64,000 nucleotides of DNA, taken from the NCBI GenBank assembly GCA_005406025.1, contig BGZK01001582.1:1-64000 (forward strand). Reading direction: 5' to 3'. Numbering within the stretch: position 1 is the first letter of the stretch; each line of letters begins with the position of its first letter. The DNA is from Eumeta japonica. Its lineage: Eukaryota; Arthropoda; Insecta; Lepidoptera; Psychidae. Positions 36,640-45,922 of the stretch are shown piece after piece. Both the position numbers and the translations under genes were made by a program. The notes under the pieces are model-generated. The model was not told where the DNA came from. It saw nothing but the letters and a program-made list of their open reading frames with translations, and searched no databases.

Positions 36640-37830
36640 CCCAGAAATGTAGGCAGAGACCACACACCTTCACATAGTACGACCTTTGCATACCTCTTTG
36701 CTCTCCTGCTTCAATGTCGTCCATCAATAGCTTCGTGTTAGTTTCTGATGTTTAAAATTTCGCTCTTCTATTAATATGCCAGTTATTTGGTCTGCATAAA
36801 ATTTTCTCTGACGCTCCTTGCCGGCCCTAACAAAACACATCATTTCCTCCATAGATTTTTTTTGTCTACTGTCATTTATCATTTCCCGATGGTCAAAAGT
36901 ACTGATACCTTAACAACAACAACAACATATCTTTTTCTAATTTAGACACTACATCTTCTCTCACACCACACTACTATTTGACATCGCTGTTCTTACATAT
37001 TGTCAATCAAAGATACATCTACACATATTACACAGGGATAGCATTTCCGTTGGATTGATTCTACTTTTATGTTACTATATCCAACTTTCCCTTAAATTCG
37101 TAAGCACAGAATAAGAATTCCATTATAAATAGCCTACGAATTTGTTGTGAGATTATCTTACTTATAGTACAGCCAGCAATGTAACATAACGTAACAGCAA
37201 GCAAGGCACAATTCACTTTTCACCCACATTTGCTCTCCTTACAATATCTTCATTATATTTTCCGTCATTTGTACATAAACTTCTTAAGGAAACAAACTCT
37301 TCATATATATATACATGAAGAATGGATGAGTTGTCTGTCAAATGCCTCCCGTGTGGCGACGACCAAGTAATCTTTGCGCTGTCGGTGTGCATGGATTACC
37401 TGCACAATATATCGCACTTAGTCATGCTTTCGCTTCTTTCAAACACCGTGACCTTAGTCTTGCTGATGTTTACTTTCACACATATTTCTTAGCAAAATTA
37501 TTAAATTAAGTTACTATCGTCTGCAACTCGATCAATGACAGCACATGGATTACTTGGTCGTCGGCGTACGGGAGGCATTTGACAGACAGCTCATCCATTC
37601 TTAATCCACGCTCATATTTATTCTTTAAATGATAGAGACAGCTATCCACGAATAAATTTAACAGCCACGGAGGAGCTATACATCCTTGTTTGACACCCCT
37701 GCGGATGTCAAACCAGTCGGTGTATACCTTGTTTATTTTAACAGAGGTAGTAAAATCTCTATGTAGAGTTCACAATACCCTTTTCAATCCCGAGAAATAT
37801 CCACTGGAAATAACCTAAAACATTATATTT
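36640..37830 (-). pseudogene. LINE reverse transcriptase relic with an internal inverted duplication
   Basis: On the minus strand, fragments of a non-LTR reverse transcriptase and its C-terminal region follow in order: VYTDWFDIRRGVKQGCIAPP (palm), NKYERGLRMDELSVKCLPYA then DDQVI (catalytic Y-A-D-D), VKVNISKTKVTVFERSESM, EEFVSLRSLCTNDGKYNEDI and VRRANVGEK, then SWI and ESRIN-like and SKEVCKGRTM/CVVSAYISGKYA pieces near 36750-36640. Stops and frameshifts abound. The family ends in a K-x-R-T-M-W-x-S-x-V-S-A-Y-P-S-G-K motif well known in moths and butterflies, and the same family appears at 61.4-62.06 kb. An inverted copy of the YADD segment is inserted at 37318-37395. Confidence 0.85.
37318..37602. 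repeat. Inverted repeat within the LINE relic, arms of 54 bp or more
   Basis: The left arm 37318-37371 (AAGAATGGATGAGTTGTCTG onwards) is the reverse complement of the right arm 37549-37602 with only a few mismatches, and pairing continues weakly for about 20 bp inwards. The right arm is the native RMDELSVKCLPYADDQVI coding segment (minus strand). The left arm encodes RMDELSVKCLPCGDDQVI on the plus strand, so it is an inverted extra copy. Confidence 0.88.
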
Positions 37831-38498
37831 TAAGGTTCGTAGAAATCTTGTGCAAGGCTTTTAATAGATTTTTTTTTTCTACGTTCTCCCATCTAGAATT
37901 TGTAACGGGAAATCCATACACATTTTTATTTATGATAGAATTATTTTTAAACAACCCACAAGCATCCATGTCCTTGCGCTGTCACTTCAATAATCAATTA
38001 GGGGGAATATAATCCTCTCGACGAGCATACGTCTTGAAAGAGACGCAGTTATTAATGGAAAGCACGTGAAGGGCTTTTGCTTTCGGAGACGATGTCGGGA
38101 AACGTAATACCTTAATAACACAGAGTGAAATGTAACAAACGTTTTGTAAGCCCTTTTTTTTCTTTCCATACTTCGCTTCCTTTATTTCTTGTCTGCGACA
38201 AATGTTTTAAAATAGATTTCAATCCGTTCCCCGTTCTAGGAATGAGTTGACGTTTGGCAATTGACGCTTAATGACGTCGCATAATAATACTAATGATGAT
38301 TGTGGTGCTTTCTTATCGTTTTGATAGTAGAAACGAAAGGTGATCGTAGGTGATTCGGAATAGTTAACTACAAACTTGCCAAATGTACTCTTGTTTTCAT
38401 CGTATCGATGAACAAATTGAGCGAGAATAGTGGTCAAAATTGCTACTGAACAAGAAACTTAAAAGTTGAAGTTAAAAATAAACAAATTAATATAAATT

Positions 38499-38876
38499 TT
38501 ATTTTAAAAAAAACATATTAATTATTATTATTAACTTCGAGTTGTTGTCGACTTTATGCGCATCGACCAAACTACTCCTACCTCTCGATCCTAGTAGGAA
38601 AGATAACGAAACAGCCTTTGCGCAGCCGTGCGGTCGATCGACCACAACAACGGGGTTTGTCAAAAGCCAAGCGGCCGCTCCTTCACACGCTGCCTTGGAG
38701 ATGTCTTTCAACGTTCTTCCCTTTCGAACACGATGAATCATCACATTTAAATGTACACGAACGAGACGACGTATTCTGTAGAATATCCCGATCACGAGCC
38801 TACAGCCACTAGCAATAAGAAAAAAATCAAAAACGAACATCGTTTCACACAAGCAAATAAAAACTTTAGTCTTCAT
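38499..38876 (-). other. 125-codon open frame of doubtful meaning
   Basis: The longest minus-strand frame within the Corin-like intron. It starts with a hydrophobic stretch (VFICLCETMFVFDFFLIASG) and then an Arg-rich middle. No domain is recognisable, and the flanks show no splice or promoter signal. The GC-richer part (38580-38720) suggests a retroposed or repeat fragment. I do not call it a gene. Confidence 0.2.
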
Positions 38877-39250
38877 ATTTTTTATGTATTTTTTTGTTTA
38901 TTTAAAGATATCCTCTAGAGGATAAATCTCGAATCCAATGACCTGTATAACTTTTTATTAAGTGTATTTTTTACGAGATATGTTAAAAAATTCTCTTTTA
39001 TGACAAAGTTTTCAAAAATAAGAAATCGTCTCAATAAAATTTCGTTTAAAAAGCGGCTATGTGACGGGCGAACGTCGATTTTCCAACATATTAAGCTCGA
39101 TGTTACGCCAAAACTTTTATACTTGCTCCGATAAACGGCTTACAACTTCTCAAAAGTTATTTTGAAGATTCGCATCGCCGGGATACCCGTGAAAAAGGAA
39201 AGATTTTTTTTATAGGCGGGAATAAAATACACATTTCTTACACAGCAAGA

Positions 39251-39293
39251 AAATGCTTATTTGTGGCCACAAAAGGTCCACAAATAAGCATTT
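39251..39293. repeat. Perfect 16-bp hairpin with 11-nt loop in intron 1
   Basis: The arm AAATGCTTATTTGTGG (39251-39266) is exactly complementary to 39278-39293, with loop CCACAAAAGGT. It lies about 710 bp upstream of exon 2. It is short for a microRNA precursor but close to one in form. Confidence 0.8.
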
Positions 39294-40001
39294 CCTTTTT
39301 CATGCAAAAGTTGTATACGTAATCTGTTAAAGCGTCAGTCGAGGTATCGGTGAAACTTTCGAAGCTCTAGAACAGAACGCCTGTGTTCGCAACTTTCGTA
39401 AACGTACGGAACTCCGGTCCTACGAAAAAACCAGAGGCGTTCGTCCTGAAGTTGCGCCATTGAATCGATGTTGTGAGATTGTTAAAAATCAACTCTACCC
39501 AATCCGTAGATGCGAAACTTTTAAACTCAAATTATATCTTCTTCCACCATTTGCTGAATTGAGTTTGTTTTTTTTTTGTGTGCCAGTTTCACGTTTATGA
39601 CTTTGGGATTTCATCGTTATGATAAATTTTGCATATGGTAATCTATGTTACGGGCATAAACAAAATAAATTATTTATCCTATTATTTCAGTAACAATAAG
39701 ATTTCCTTTGGTCGTTCATCAAATTTATATGAAATTTTATGTAAGTACCGCAGTATGTATTTTGACAATGAACTTAAGATACTTTCTTGGTATCATAGAA
39801 AGAATTTTGTGAACCCTTTTTTTGTAATATACAAACTAGTTACTTTTCTTATTTCCACATATTGTTAACGGGACCAAAATAATAATCATTTCACGTAATC
39901 GTAATAATAATATATAAGTCACATTCCATCCTACATTACCCTATTGCTGTACATTCGAAATATCTCATATCGATGTGTCGCCTTCTCCACGACCGCCGCA
40001 G

Positions 40002-40135
40002 GACCTGGAGATCTACGACGCGGTGGTGGACGTGCGCTGCTACGAGCTGACGGCGCTGTTCCTGTGCTCGCTGTTCGTGCCCAAGTGCGGGCCGCTCGGC
40101 CACATGGTGCGGCCCCTGCCGGAGCCTCTGCCAAG
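40002..40135 (+). CDS. Corin: Corin-like exon 2: central Frizzled domain, carrying a one-base frameshift
   Basis: The acceptor is CCGCCGCAG and the donor is CCAAG|GTAGCT. The first 37 codons or so read DLEIYDAVVDVRCYELTALF, then LCSLFVPKCGPLGHMVRP, which is typical Frizzled sequence containing cysteines 3, 4 and 5. After VRP the open frame runs LPEPLP, which is foreign to the family. Reading one base later gives CRSLCQ, the conserved Frizzled P-C-R-S-L-C motif with cysteines 6 and 7. The run of four C at 40113-40116 therefore appears to contain one extra base. With three C the exon is 133 nt and leaves one base, which matches the phase of exon 3 exactly. As written, the message would hit a stop at 43287-43289 in exon 3. 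An assembly or sequencing error in the C run is the simplest explanation; a real null allele or pseudogenisation is the alternative. Confidence 0.82.
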
Positions 40136-40774
40136 GTAGCTTATCTATGCTCTAGGGCCTCGTGAATACAAAATCTCCATACGAATAAAAGTAGATAAAA
40201 TAAATTGGCCCAGGTCTTGAGGTCGGTGCCTGGCAAACTATAATGAAAAGCTTGCGGGCGTATGATTCAGTCGTGGGGTAATTAAGAACCGACGCAATAT
40301 ATCAAATAAATATAATAAGTCCGCAACTGTAAAGTGAGAACTTTAAAATGCCCATGCTAATCGATTATAAAATATTTTAATGTAAAATAATTAGTAATTT
40401 TTTTTATCTTCCTAAAATATAATACTGTAAATCTAAAGAAAACCACCATTTTTTAATTACGTTTTCTAGTAATATATTTTTTTATAATAATTATCTCATC
40501 AAAGCGTATTAAGCCCGGAACAGCATCCTCTTATCATATGTTCACATATTAATAATAACGTAAAAAAAACAACAAATATGCGTAATCTAAAAATGTGAAG
40601 ATGTTCTAGAAAAAAAATTTTCCGCCCTATAATAAACATAGTTCATTTAATTCTTAGCGAGCGTCGCTAACCACATTAAAATATTTTTTTGGGAAGGAAG
40701 GGCATGATTTGAACTCTGCCTCTGAGGCGACATTGCACTGGATTTGATTGAAGTTGTGTTTGTCTCTTTGATGA

Positions 40775-40834
40775 AGACCAGGAGGCCTCGACTGCGATCA
40801 CTGTGGTAAATGTGCTTACTGCCATAGGGCTAAT
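40775..40834 (+). other. Short cysteine-rich reading frame
   Basis: A stop-bounded 20-codon frame reads RPGGLDCDHCGKCAYCHRAN, with four cysteines in a C-x-x-C-x-x-C-x-x-C spacing. It sits in intron 2, but exons 2 and 3 join seamlessly without it. Probably a transposon or zinc-knuckle scrap, or chance. Confidence 0.2.
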
Positions 40835-42989
40835 TGAAGAAAACCGATATATCATCTACAAGTAAATTCGAAGTCATTTTTTATTCAAAATAATAATAAC
40901 AATAGCTATTATTTATCATTATTACAATAAATTTATCTTAACCTATTGTAAAATGAATTAATTTCATTTATTCGCTCTAAATGGTATTAACCGGGACCGG
41001 TTTTGTTAAGATTGTCTTGCTTTCCAGCATAAGCCTTCCCAAAAACTTTTCAAAGTGAGCGGTTCTGTGCTGTTCTCCTCCAACTAGAGCGTGTTATTAT
41101 TAAAATCTCGTCTTTTCATCTGTGGCGTAGACTTCCTCTTTTTCTTTTTTTATTATCTTGAACGCCATTGCGTAAATTTTATGGATATTGTGATTCAATA
41201 TTAGATACATTTAAAAATATACATCGACGTTTGAAAGTTGAGAAACCTTGCTTCTGAATTCCTTGCGAATATACCTCAAAACAGAAAAAGGCTTCATATT
41301 GATCGATACAAAAGACAACGTTAAAGGGCGATCACGGACGATTAAATGCTGTTTATGACGTAGTGACAGTAAACGGAACATGGATCCATTGTTACGATCC
41401 GGAACAAAGACAACAGTCTTGAGAATGGGTGTACGAAGGCGTTAGCAAATTAACAAAATGAAAGCGAGCAAAAATAACGGTTAAAATTATTGCTTTTTAC
41501 CTTATTTTTCAGCTGGATGCGTCCTATGTACACAATACCACATAATTAATGATGGAGGACACTACCTAGTATTCTAGGTATTCTAGTACAGCATGCCTAG
41601 TATTCTCAAAAAATATTGTGAAAAACCACCCGGAAGTTAAACCCTATGCATCACGGATAAGCTTCTATAAGTTTAGAATAAGATGGTCATTTTTGTCTAC
41701 TGAAAAGGTTAAGATTTGTTTCTTAAATTCACTGTTAAATAGTAAATTAATTAATTTATGAGAAGTTTAACATTTACGAAACCAGACGAAGCTGTTAGAG
41801 CTACTGACCAAGATGTGAGAAACATGCCCTCCAATCAGTGACCTGTATGTTTGGGAAAAAGGTTCGAATGAATGAAAAAATATATTAAATTTAGCTAATA
41901 TTTCTAAAAACAACTAGTTTTGTTATTTTATTTACAAGCAATTTTATCTATTATTATGTATGTCAATTTAAAGATTGGTGAAGAAGCAAAAACATTGATG
42001 AACATGTTATAATCGTGTCTGTAATAAAATGCCATGTTTTACGCGTTTTAAAAATTATATCTTTACTTATCATAACAGTGATTCATGAAGTGATATAAAA
42101 GCAGTGATAGATTAGTGATAAATCACGAGACTCTCAACGCAGGTAAAATCATGTAAATATGATTTTTTTCTAGACCTGAATCCTAGTTATTTAACAACAC
42201 CGCTCATTAAAGTTGCGGAGAAATATTTTAGGGAAACTCGCACTTCAAGTCTAAATAAAGAGTTACACCTGTGCCTAGTGAAACCTGTATACCGGCTATA
42301 AGCTTAAAACTTGTCATGTGGGAGTCAAATATTTGCGAAATATACGTATGCACCAAGTGTGCTATTCCTGATTATTCCATATTAGCAACGATGCTATGAG
42401 GTTATATAAATATTTTCTTAAAGAAATTAAGTATCCGTTATGTATAATACATATTAGTATACTCGTATTATATACGTTAAAAATATTCTAATTGTTTTTG
42501 TGAACGGCATGCGTTTTTATCAAACGAAGCACCCCTACCTGCTTCGAATTTAACGTCTACGAACAGAAAAGTCGTGTCGATTAAAGTGAAAAGAATACCC
42601 ATCTCTAGGTACAAGTCGCTCTAGTTTCTGTAACGTTATTAAACTTACAAACGTATTTCTCATCAATCATAATTCGGAAAATGTTCTTGCCTTTTATAAG
42701 AGGACGCCAATAATTCCCATTTCGTCCGCCAGAGCCGACCCCAACTCAGACCGCACTCCGATTCGATTGTCGATTCCGTTTCTGATCATAATATCAGATA
42801 TATTTTTTGGAATAAAATCGTCTGAGATCTTTTTATTTACCTATTTGCAGTTCTCCTAAGGCGTGTGTCTATAGCTTTAGCTGCATAGCTTTAAAAGTTA
42901 CTTCCCTTTTACTACCTATTTTAACATTCTAATTCAGTTTAATTTTCGACTGCAAAAAAATGGGGATAATCGAAAGGTTCAAAAACGGT

Positions 42990-43200
42990 TTTCGGTGATA
43001 GTCTAGCGGTTAACAAGCCCATATATCACACAGGAGGTGCGAGTTCCAGTCTACAAGCTTACACGGACTGTATTTCCTATGTCAATAAACATCGTCATAA
43101 AATCTGCTTGTCGGTAGATAGTCACTACAGCCTTCGAAGGCATCATAAATGGTCATAGAGCAGCTATACTCTATAGAGTCACATAAAAATACATGCTACC
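42990..43200 (+). repeat. tRNA-derived SINE remnant in intron 2
   Basis: GGTGATAGTCTAGCGGTTAA has the form of an RNA polymerase III A box, and GGAGGTGCGAGTTCCAGTCT, 31 bp further on, the form of a B box. A non-tRNA body follows up to exon 3. It resembles lepidopteran tRNA-related SINEs and is not a functional tRNA. Confidence 0.65.
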
Positions 43201-43219
43201 CTCATCCGTTGTATAACAG

Positions 43220-43372
43220 AGACGATGCGGCGATGCGGGTTCTTCTTAGAAGTGTTCGGACTGTCCATGCCGGACTACCTGCAGTGTGAGATCTTCCCCG
43301 AGTCCACGGACACGGACGTGTGCCTGGGCAACCGTGAGGTCAAGGAGGCGCGCTTCCGGGCCGCCAAGCCAG
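43220..43372 (+). CDS. Corin: Corin-like exon 3: end of the Frizzled domain
   Basis: The exon lies between an ATAACAG acceptor and a CCAAGCCAG|GTGAGT donor. Its first two bases complete a codon begun in exon 2 (G+AG, Glu) if the exon 2 frameshift is discounted. The translation is TMRRCGFFLEVFGLSMPDYL, then QCEIFPESTDTDVCLGN and a basic linker ending RFRAAKP. It supplies Frizzled cysteines 8, 9 and 10, completing the ten-cysteine pattern begun in exon 1. The C-F-P-x(6)-C-L ending is usual for the domain. One base (G) is left for the next exon. A tRNA-derived SINE lies directly upstream in the intron. Confidence 0.85.
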
Positions 43373-44723
43373 GTGAGTACCTTTCTGTGAGAAATGCCAG
43401 TTATCGTGACACCTTACAGAGACAGTTACAAATTTTCCAAATTTGGACTTTTTTTTCTGAAGGAAACGTGTGCTCATAAATACTAGAATTATTAAAATTC
43501 AACCCAAGCAATACGTACCTACAAAGCTGATTATTAAGAACTATTATGTATTAAATCAAAGTGTTACTTGTCAATTTTATTATGTAATAAATTTTGAATA
43601 AATGTAAAAACCAATAATTTTGTTGTATTCGTAAAAACAATATGTGTAAGCTTAAATAGGAGAGCATGCAGTACAGTCTATAGTAATAACGCTTTAAACT
43701 ACAATATAGATATTTTTATAAATATGCACAAGAAATATGAATAATAAAAAGAATTGATAATAAGTGAAAATTTTAGGAAATTTAATGTGGTAGGAGTTAT
43801 GTATATCAAATTTAATGTAACAAAACGAATTTTCAAGTCAATACGATTAAACACACACAATAGTGATTTGATAACTCACTGCATTATTATAATATATCCT
43901 AATCATTTCAAAATGACCGATGTTATATTATATGGCCGGTCCTTATTTAGAGAAATTATTATATTTACACAATCATAGAGGGAGCATACATTAATTACGT
44001 GGAGCTATTTTGACGATTTATCAACCCCACCTTGATGAGACGTAAGATTTGCCTTAATTTTCGGGATTTTTTTTTAATGTGTATTTTTACTGTAAATAAG
44101 TTAATTTTTGCTCGATTGCGTTGAATTTATTTAATTCTTAAAACCACTAAAATTCTTAAAAGAATATTCACACTAATTGCGTCCACGGGTATTCAAGTGT
44201 GTTCTCTTGACATGATGACCCTCAAGAGTAGTCACTCTTGAGTGACAACTAACATGTCCATGAGATTTTCAGAAAAACTATCTGCTCCTTCAGCCTCGCT
44301 CATTTAGCCACTCTAAACCGTTGTCGCTTTCACACAGAAACTCAATAGTTCGATAAATATTATTGTCCAGGTTATATTAGAGAAAAATTTAGCACTGTTT
44401 CTTGGAAACTGGAAAAAAAATAGTGAGAAAATTGGTTGGAATTCAGACTCTTCGAAAAAAATTGCTCACGTAATTAATGAACGCCCCCAAATACAGTCAA
44501 AGGTATGTGTTAATACCAACACCATAAAAATAATATGAAAGCAAATTCTTCATAATTGAAAACGAAGTGTACAGATACGGATTTCTGTAGTAGTATAGTT
44601 ATGGTCCACAATTACGTTTCGACGATTCAACGTCATCCGTTGTGAGTAAAGCTGTTAAAATTGAACCGCAAACGAGATCGGCAACGCGCAGAACTGTCTT
44701 TAACCAAATCGCTCGTCGTGCAG
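43373..44723 (+). other. Corin-like intron 3
   Basis: AT-rich, bounded by GTGAGT and CGTGCAG. It contains a 9-bp hairpin CTCAAGAGT/ACTCTTGAG at 44221-44242. No other feature. Confidence 0.75.
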
Positions 44724-44942
44724 TGTGCGTGTCGGGCTTCCAATGCGACGTGCGGCGCTGCATCCCGAGCGATTGGCGCTGCGACGGTCACATGGACTGC
44801 GAGGACCGCTCCGACGAGCTGAACTGCCGCGTGTGCCGGCGCAGCGGGGACGTGCACTGCGGGAACCAGCGCTGCATCAGCCAGGCACACATGTGCGACG
44901 GCCGCGTCGACTGCCCCTGGGGGCAGGACGAAAGGAACTGCT
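44724..44942 (+). CDS. Corin: Corin-like exon 4: two LDL-receptor class A repeats
   Basis: The acceptor is CGTCGTGCAG and the donor is AACTGCT|GTTAGT. The first codon is completed by the G of exon 3, giving Val. Two LDLa modules follow. The first starts [20 protein letters not shown] and ends [10 protein letters not shown]; it has six cysteines and the acidic D-x-S-D-E calcium-binding signature. The second starts [17 protein letters not shown] and ends [11 protein letters not shown], also with six cysteines and a slightly altered acidic loop. LDLa repeats in Corin lie between the Frizzled and SRCR domains and help substrate recognition in vertebrates. Two repeats is far fewer than in the vertebrate enzyme. 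One base (T) carries over to exon 5. The pyrimidine tract before the acceptor is weak. Confidence 0.88.
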
Positions 44943-45258
44943 GTTAGTGAACAATCCATGTTAGCTCCATAAGGCGGTCCAAACTTTCAAAATTCATATC
45001 CTATTGCAGTTTTTAATCGAAATAATATTTTTTGCATATATATAATTCAAATATATTCAATTCGGCGTAACGACGAAATAACAATGAAATTAAATCTGTT
45101 ATTTTCGCCTAAAATTAGTAATCATGATATTGTATTAAAAAGATAAATAGAGAAACCATGAACGATGTTGGTAAAGTCAGTCTTCTACTTATAACGTACT
45201 TCATTCAAATCCTCTTTTGATATAGAAAAAAAGTCATATCTGTTCTTTTTGTGTACAG
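44943..45258 (+). other. Corin-like intron 4
   Basis: Short AT-rich intron, GTTAGT to TTTTTGTGTACAG. Nothing else seen. Confidence 0.8.
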
Positions 45259-45400
45259 TGAGACTGAGCGAGACCAACGGCGACGTGGGCCGCGGCGAGC
45301 TGCAGGTGTACAAGGCCGCCAACCACTCGTGGTTCCCGGCCTGCCTGCTGGCCCTCGACGAGCCAACCGGAGCGAACATTTGCTCGATGCTCGGATACGC
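45259..45400 (+). CDS. Corin: Corin-like exon 5: first half of the SRCR domain
   Basis: The exon follows a good pyrimidine-rich acceptor (TTCTTTTTGTGTACAG) and ends at GGATACGC|GTAAAT. The joined codon (T+TG) is Leu. The translation LRLSETNGDVGRGELQVYKA, then WFPACLLALDEPTGANICSM and LGY fits an SRCR (or SRCR-like) module: R-L-x-G-x(3)-G-x-L-x-V, then W-x-P-x-C, then C-x-x-L-G-Y. The module commonly sits just before the protease domain in type II transmembrane serine proteases. Two bases (GC) remain and form Ala with exon 6. The preceding intron is only 316 bp. Confidence 0.83.
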
Positions 45401-45755
45401 GTAAATCTATTTCAGTGGATTTTAAAAATTTCTAAACAAATTTCCATTAAGAAAACAATTGCTGAATTTCGTTTAAAATATTTCAGCATTTTTACTTAAG
45501 CACTCTTATTTAATTTTCAAAATAAATGTCATAAGAATGTTTGGCTGTCGTTGGTTTAATGTATTTTTTGTATATGTTGCACCTATTTACAACGTAAAAC
45601 CGCACAATATAACAACTTCACTGTCAAAGTAATATCCACCATTACATTAACAAACCTGGAGTTAATTCAAGCTTTCTTAGGAGTATTCCTTTGAACGGCC
45701 CATCCTTATGCTGTCATCAGGAATGTAGCAAAACGTTGGCTTTCTCTGGTGTCAG
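45401..45755 (+). other. Corin-like intron 5
   Basis: Short AT-rich intron, GTAAAT to CTCTGGTGTCAG. Nothing else seen. Confidence 0.8.
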
Positions 45756-45922
45756 GTCGCTGAACAGCAGCCTGGCGGTGGGCGGGGCGGCGCGCGCAGG
45801 CGCGGCTGTGGGCGCGGCGCACTCCTATCGCACGTTCCTACGCAGCGAGGGCGGCCTGCTGCGGGAGCTGAAGGACTGCAGGCAGGACTCCTCGCACGTC
45901 TACCTCGTCTGTCACGATTATG
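45756..45922 (+). CDS. Corin: Corin-like exon 6: second half of the SRCR domain
   Basis: The acceptor is TCTGGTGTCAG and the donor TTATG|GTGAGT. The joined Ala is followed by SLNSSLAVGGAARAGAAVGA, then SYRTFLRSEGGLLRELKDCR and YLVCHDYG. The K-D-C and Y-L-V-C pair are the late cysteines of an SRCR domain. An alanine/glycine-rich stretch is inserted in the middle and looks like a lineage-specific loop. One base (G) carries over. The next expected element is the short linker and R-I-V-G-G activation site of a trypsin-like domain, which I do not find downstream in this window. The open frame continues past the donor for about 57 codons, but that part is AT-rich and has no family resemblance, so I take the splice as real. 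Confidence 0.82.

Larger units (their letters stand above)
28093..40001 (+). other. Corin-like intron 1 (about 11.9 kb)
   Basis: Bounded by GTGAGC and CCGCCGCAG. It carries repeats, a LINE relic, two tandem arrays and several GC-rich islands listed separately. The remainder (28.25-29.06, 31.35-32.2, 32.35-33.35, 37.85-39.24 and 39.3-39.95 kb) is AT-rich with no coding exon that I can support. Confidence 0.8.
40136..43219 (+). other. Corin-like intron 2 (about 3.1 kb)
   Basis: Bounded by GTAGCT and ATAACAG. Mostly AT-rich and unremarkable. It contains a possible minus-strand SINE scrap near 40700-40735, a short cysteine-rich reading frame (40775-40834) and a SINE just before exon 3. Confidence 0.8.
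27898..45922 (+). other. Corin: Corin-like gene span (partial): Frizzled, two LDLa and SRCR exons
   Basis: Six exons with GT-AG boundaries make up a partial gene. Joined, they give about 336 residues: a ten-cysteine Frizzled domain, two LDLa repeats and one SRCR domain. In known families this order followed by a trypsin-like domain is Corin, a type II transmembrane serine protease of the cell surface; vertebrate CORIN cleaves pro-atrial natriuretic peptide, while the substrate of insect Corin is not something I know. Visible intron sizes are about 11.9 kb, 3.1 kb, 1.35 kb, 316 bp and 355 bp. The cytoplasmic/transmembrane exons should lie upstream and the protease exons downstream; I recognise neither here. 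The exons are very GC-rich at third positions, against introns that are mostly A and T. Exon 2 contains a one-base frameshift. The Corin identity is inferred from domain order; a Corin-related protein lacking the protease cannot be excluded. Confidence 0.82.

Noticed and set aside
38499..38876. 125-codon minus-strand open frame as a nested gene
   Set aside because: No recognisable domain, promoter or splice sites. Listed only as a doubtful frame.
39251..39293. Calling the hairpin a microRNA gene
   Set aside because: A 16-bp stem is too short for a typical precursor, and no expression evidence is available.
39944..40165. Plus-strand 73-codon frame overlapping exon 2
   Set aside because: Out of frame with the Frizzled sequence; an alanine/arginine-rich shadow.
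42990..43060. A functional tRNA gene
   Set aside because: Boxes A and B are present, but acceptor and anticodon stems do not form; a SINE is more likely.
44633..44959. 108-codon minus-strand frame opposite the LDLa exon
   Set aside because: Shadow of the GC-rich exon on the plus strand, which has clear LDLa motifs.
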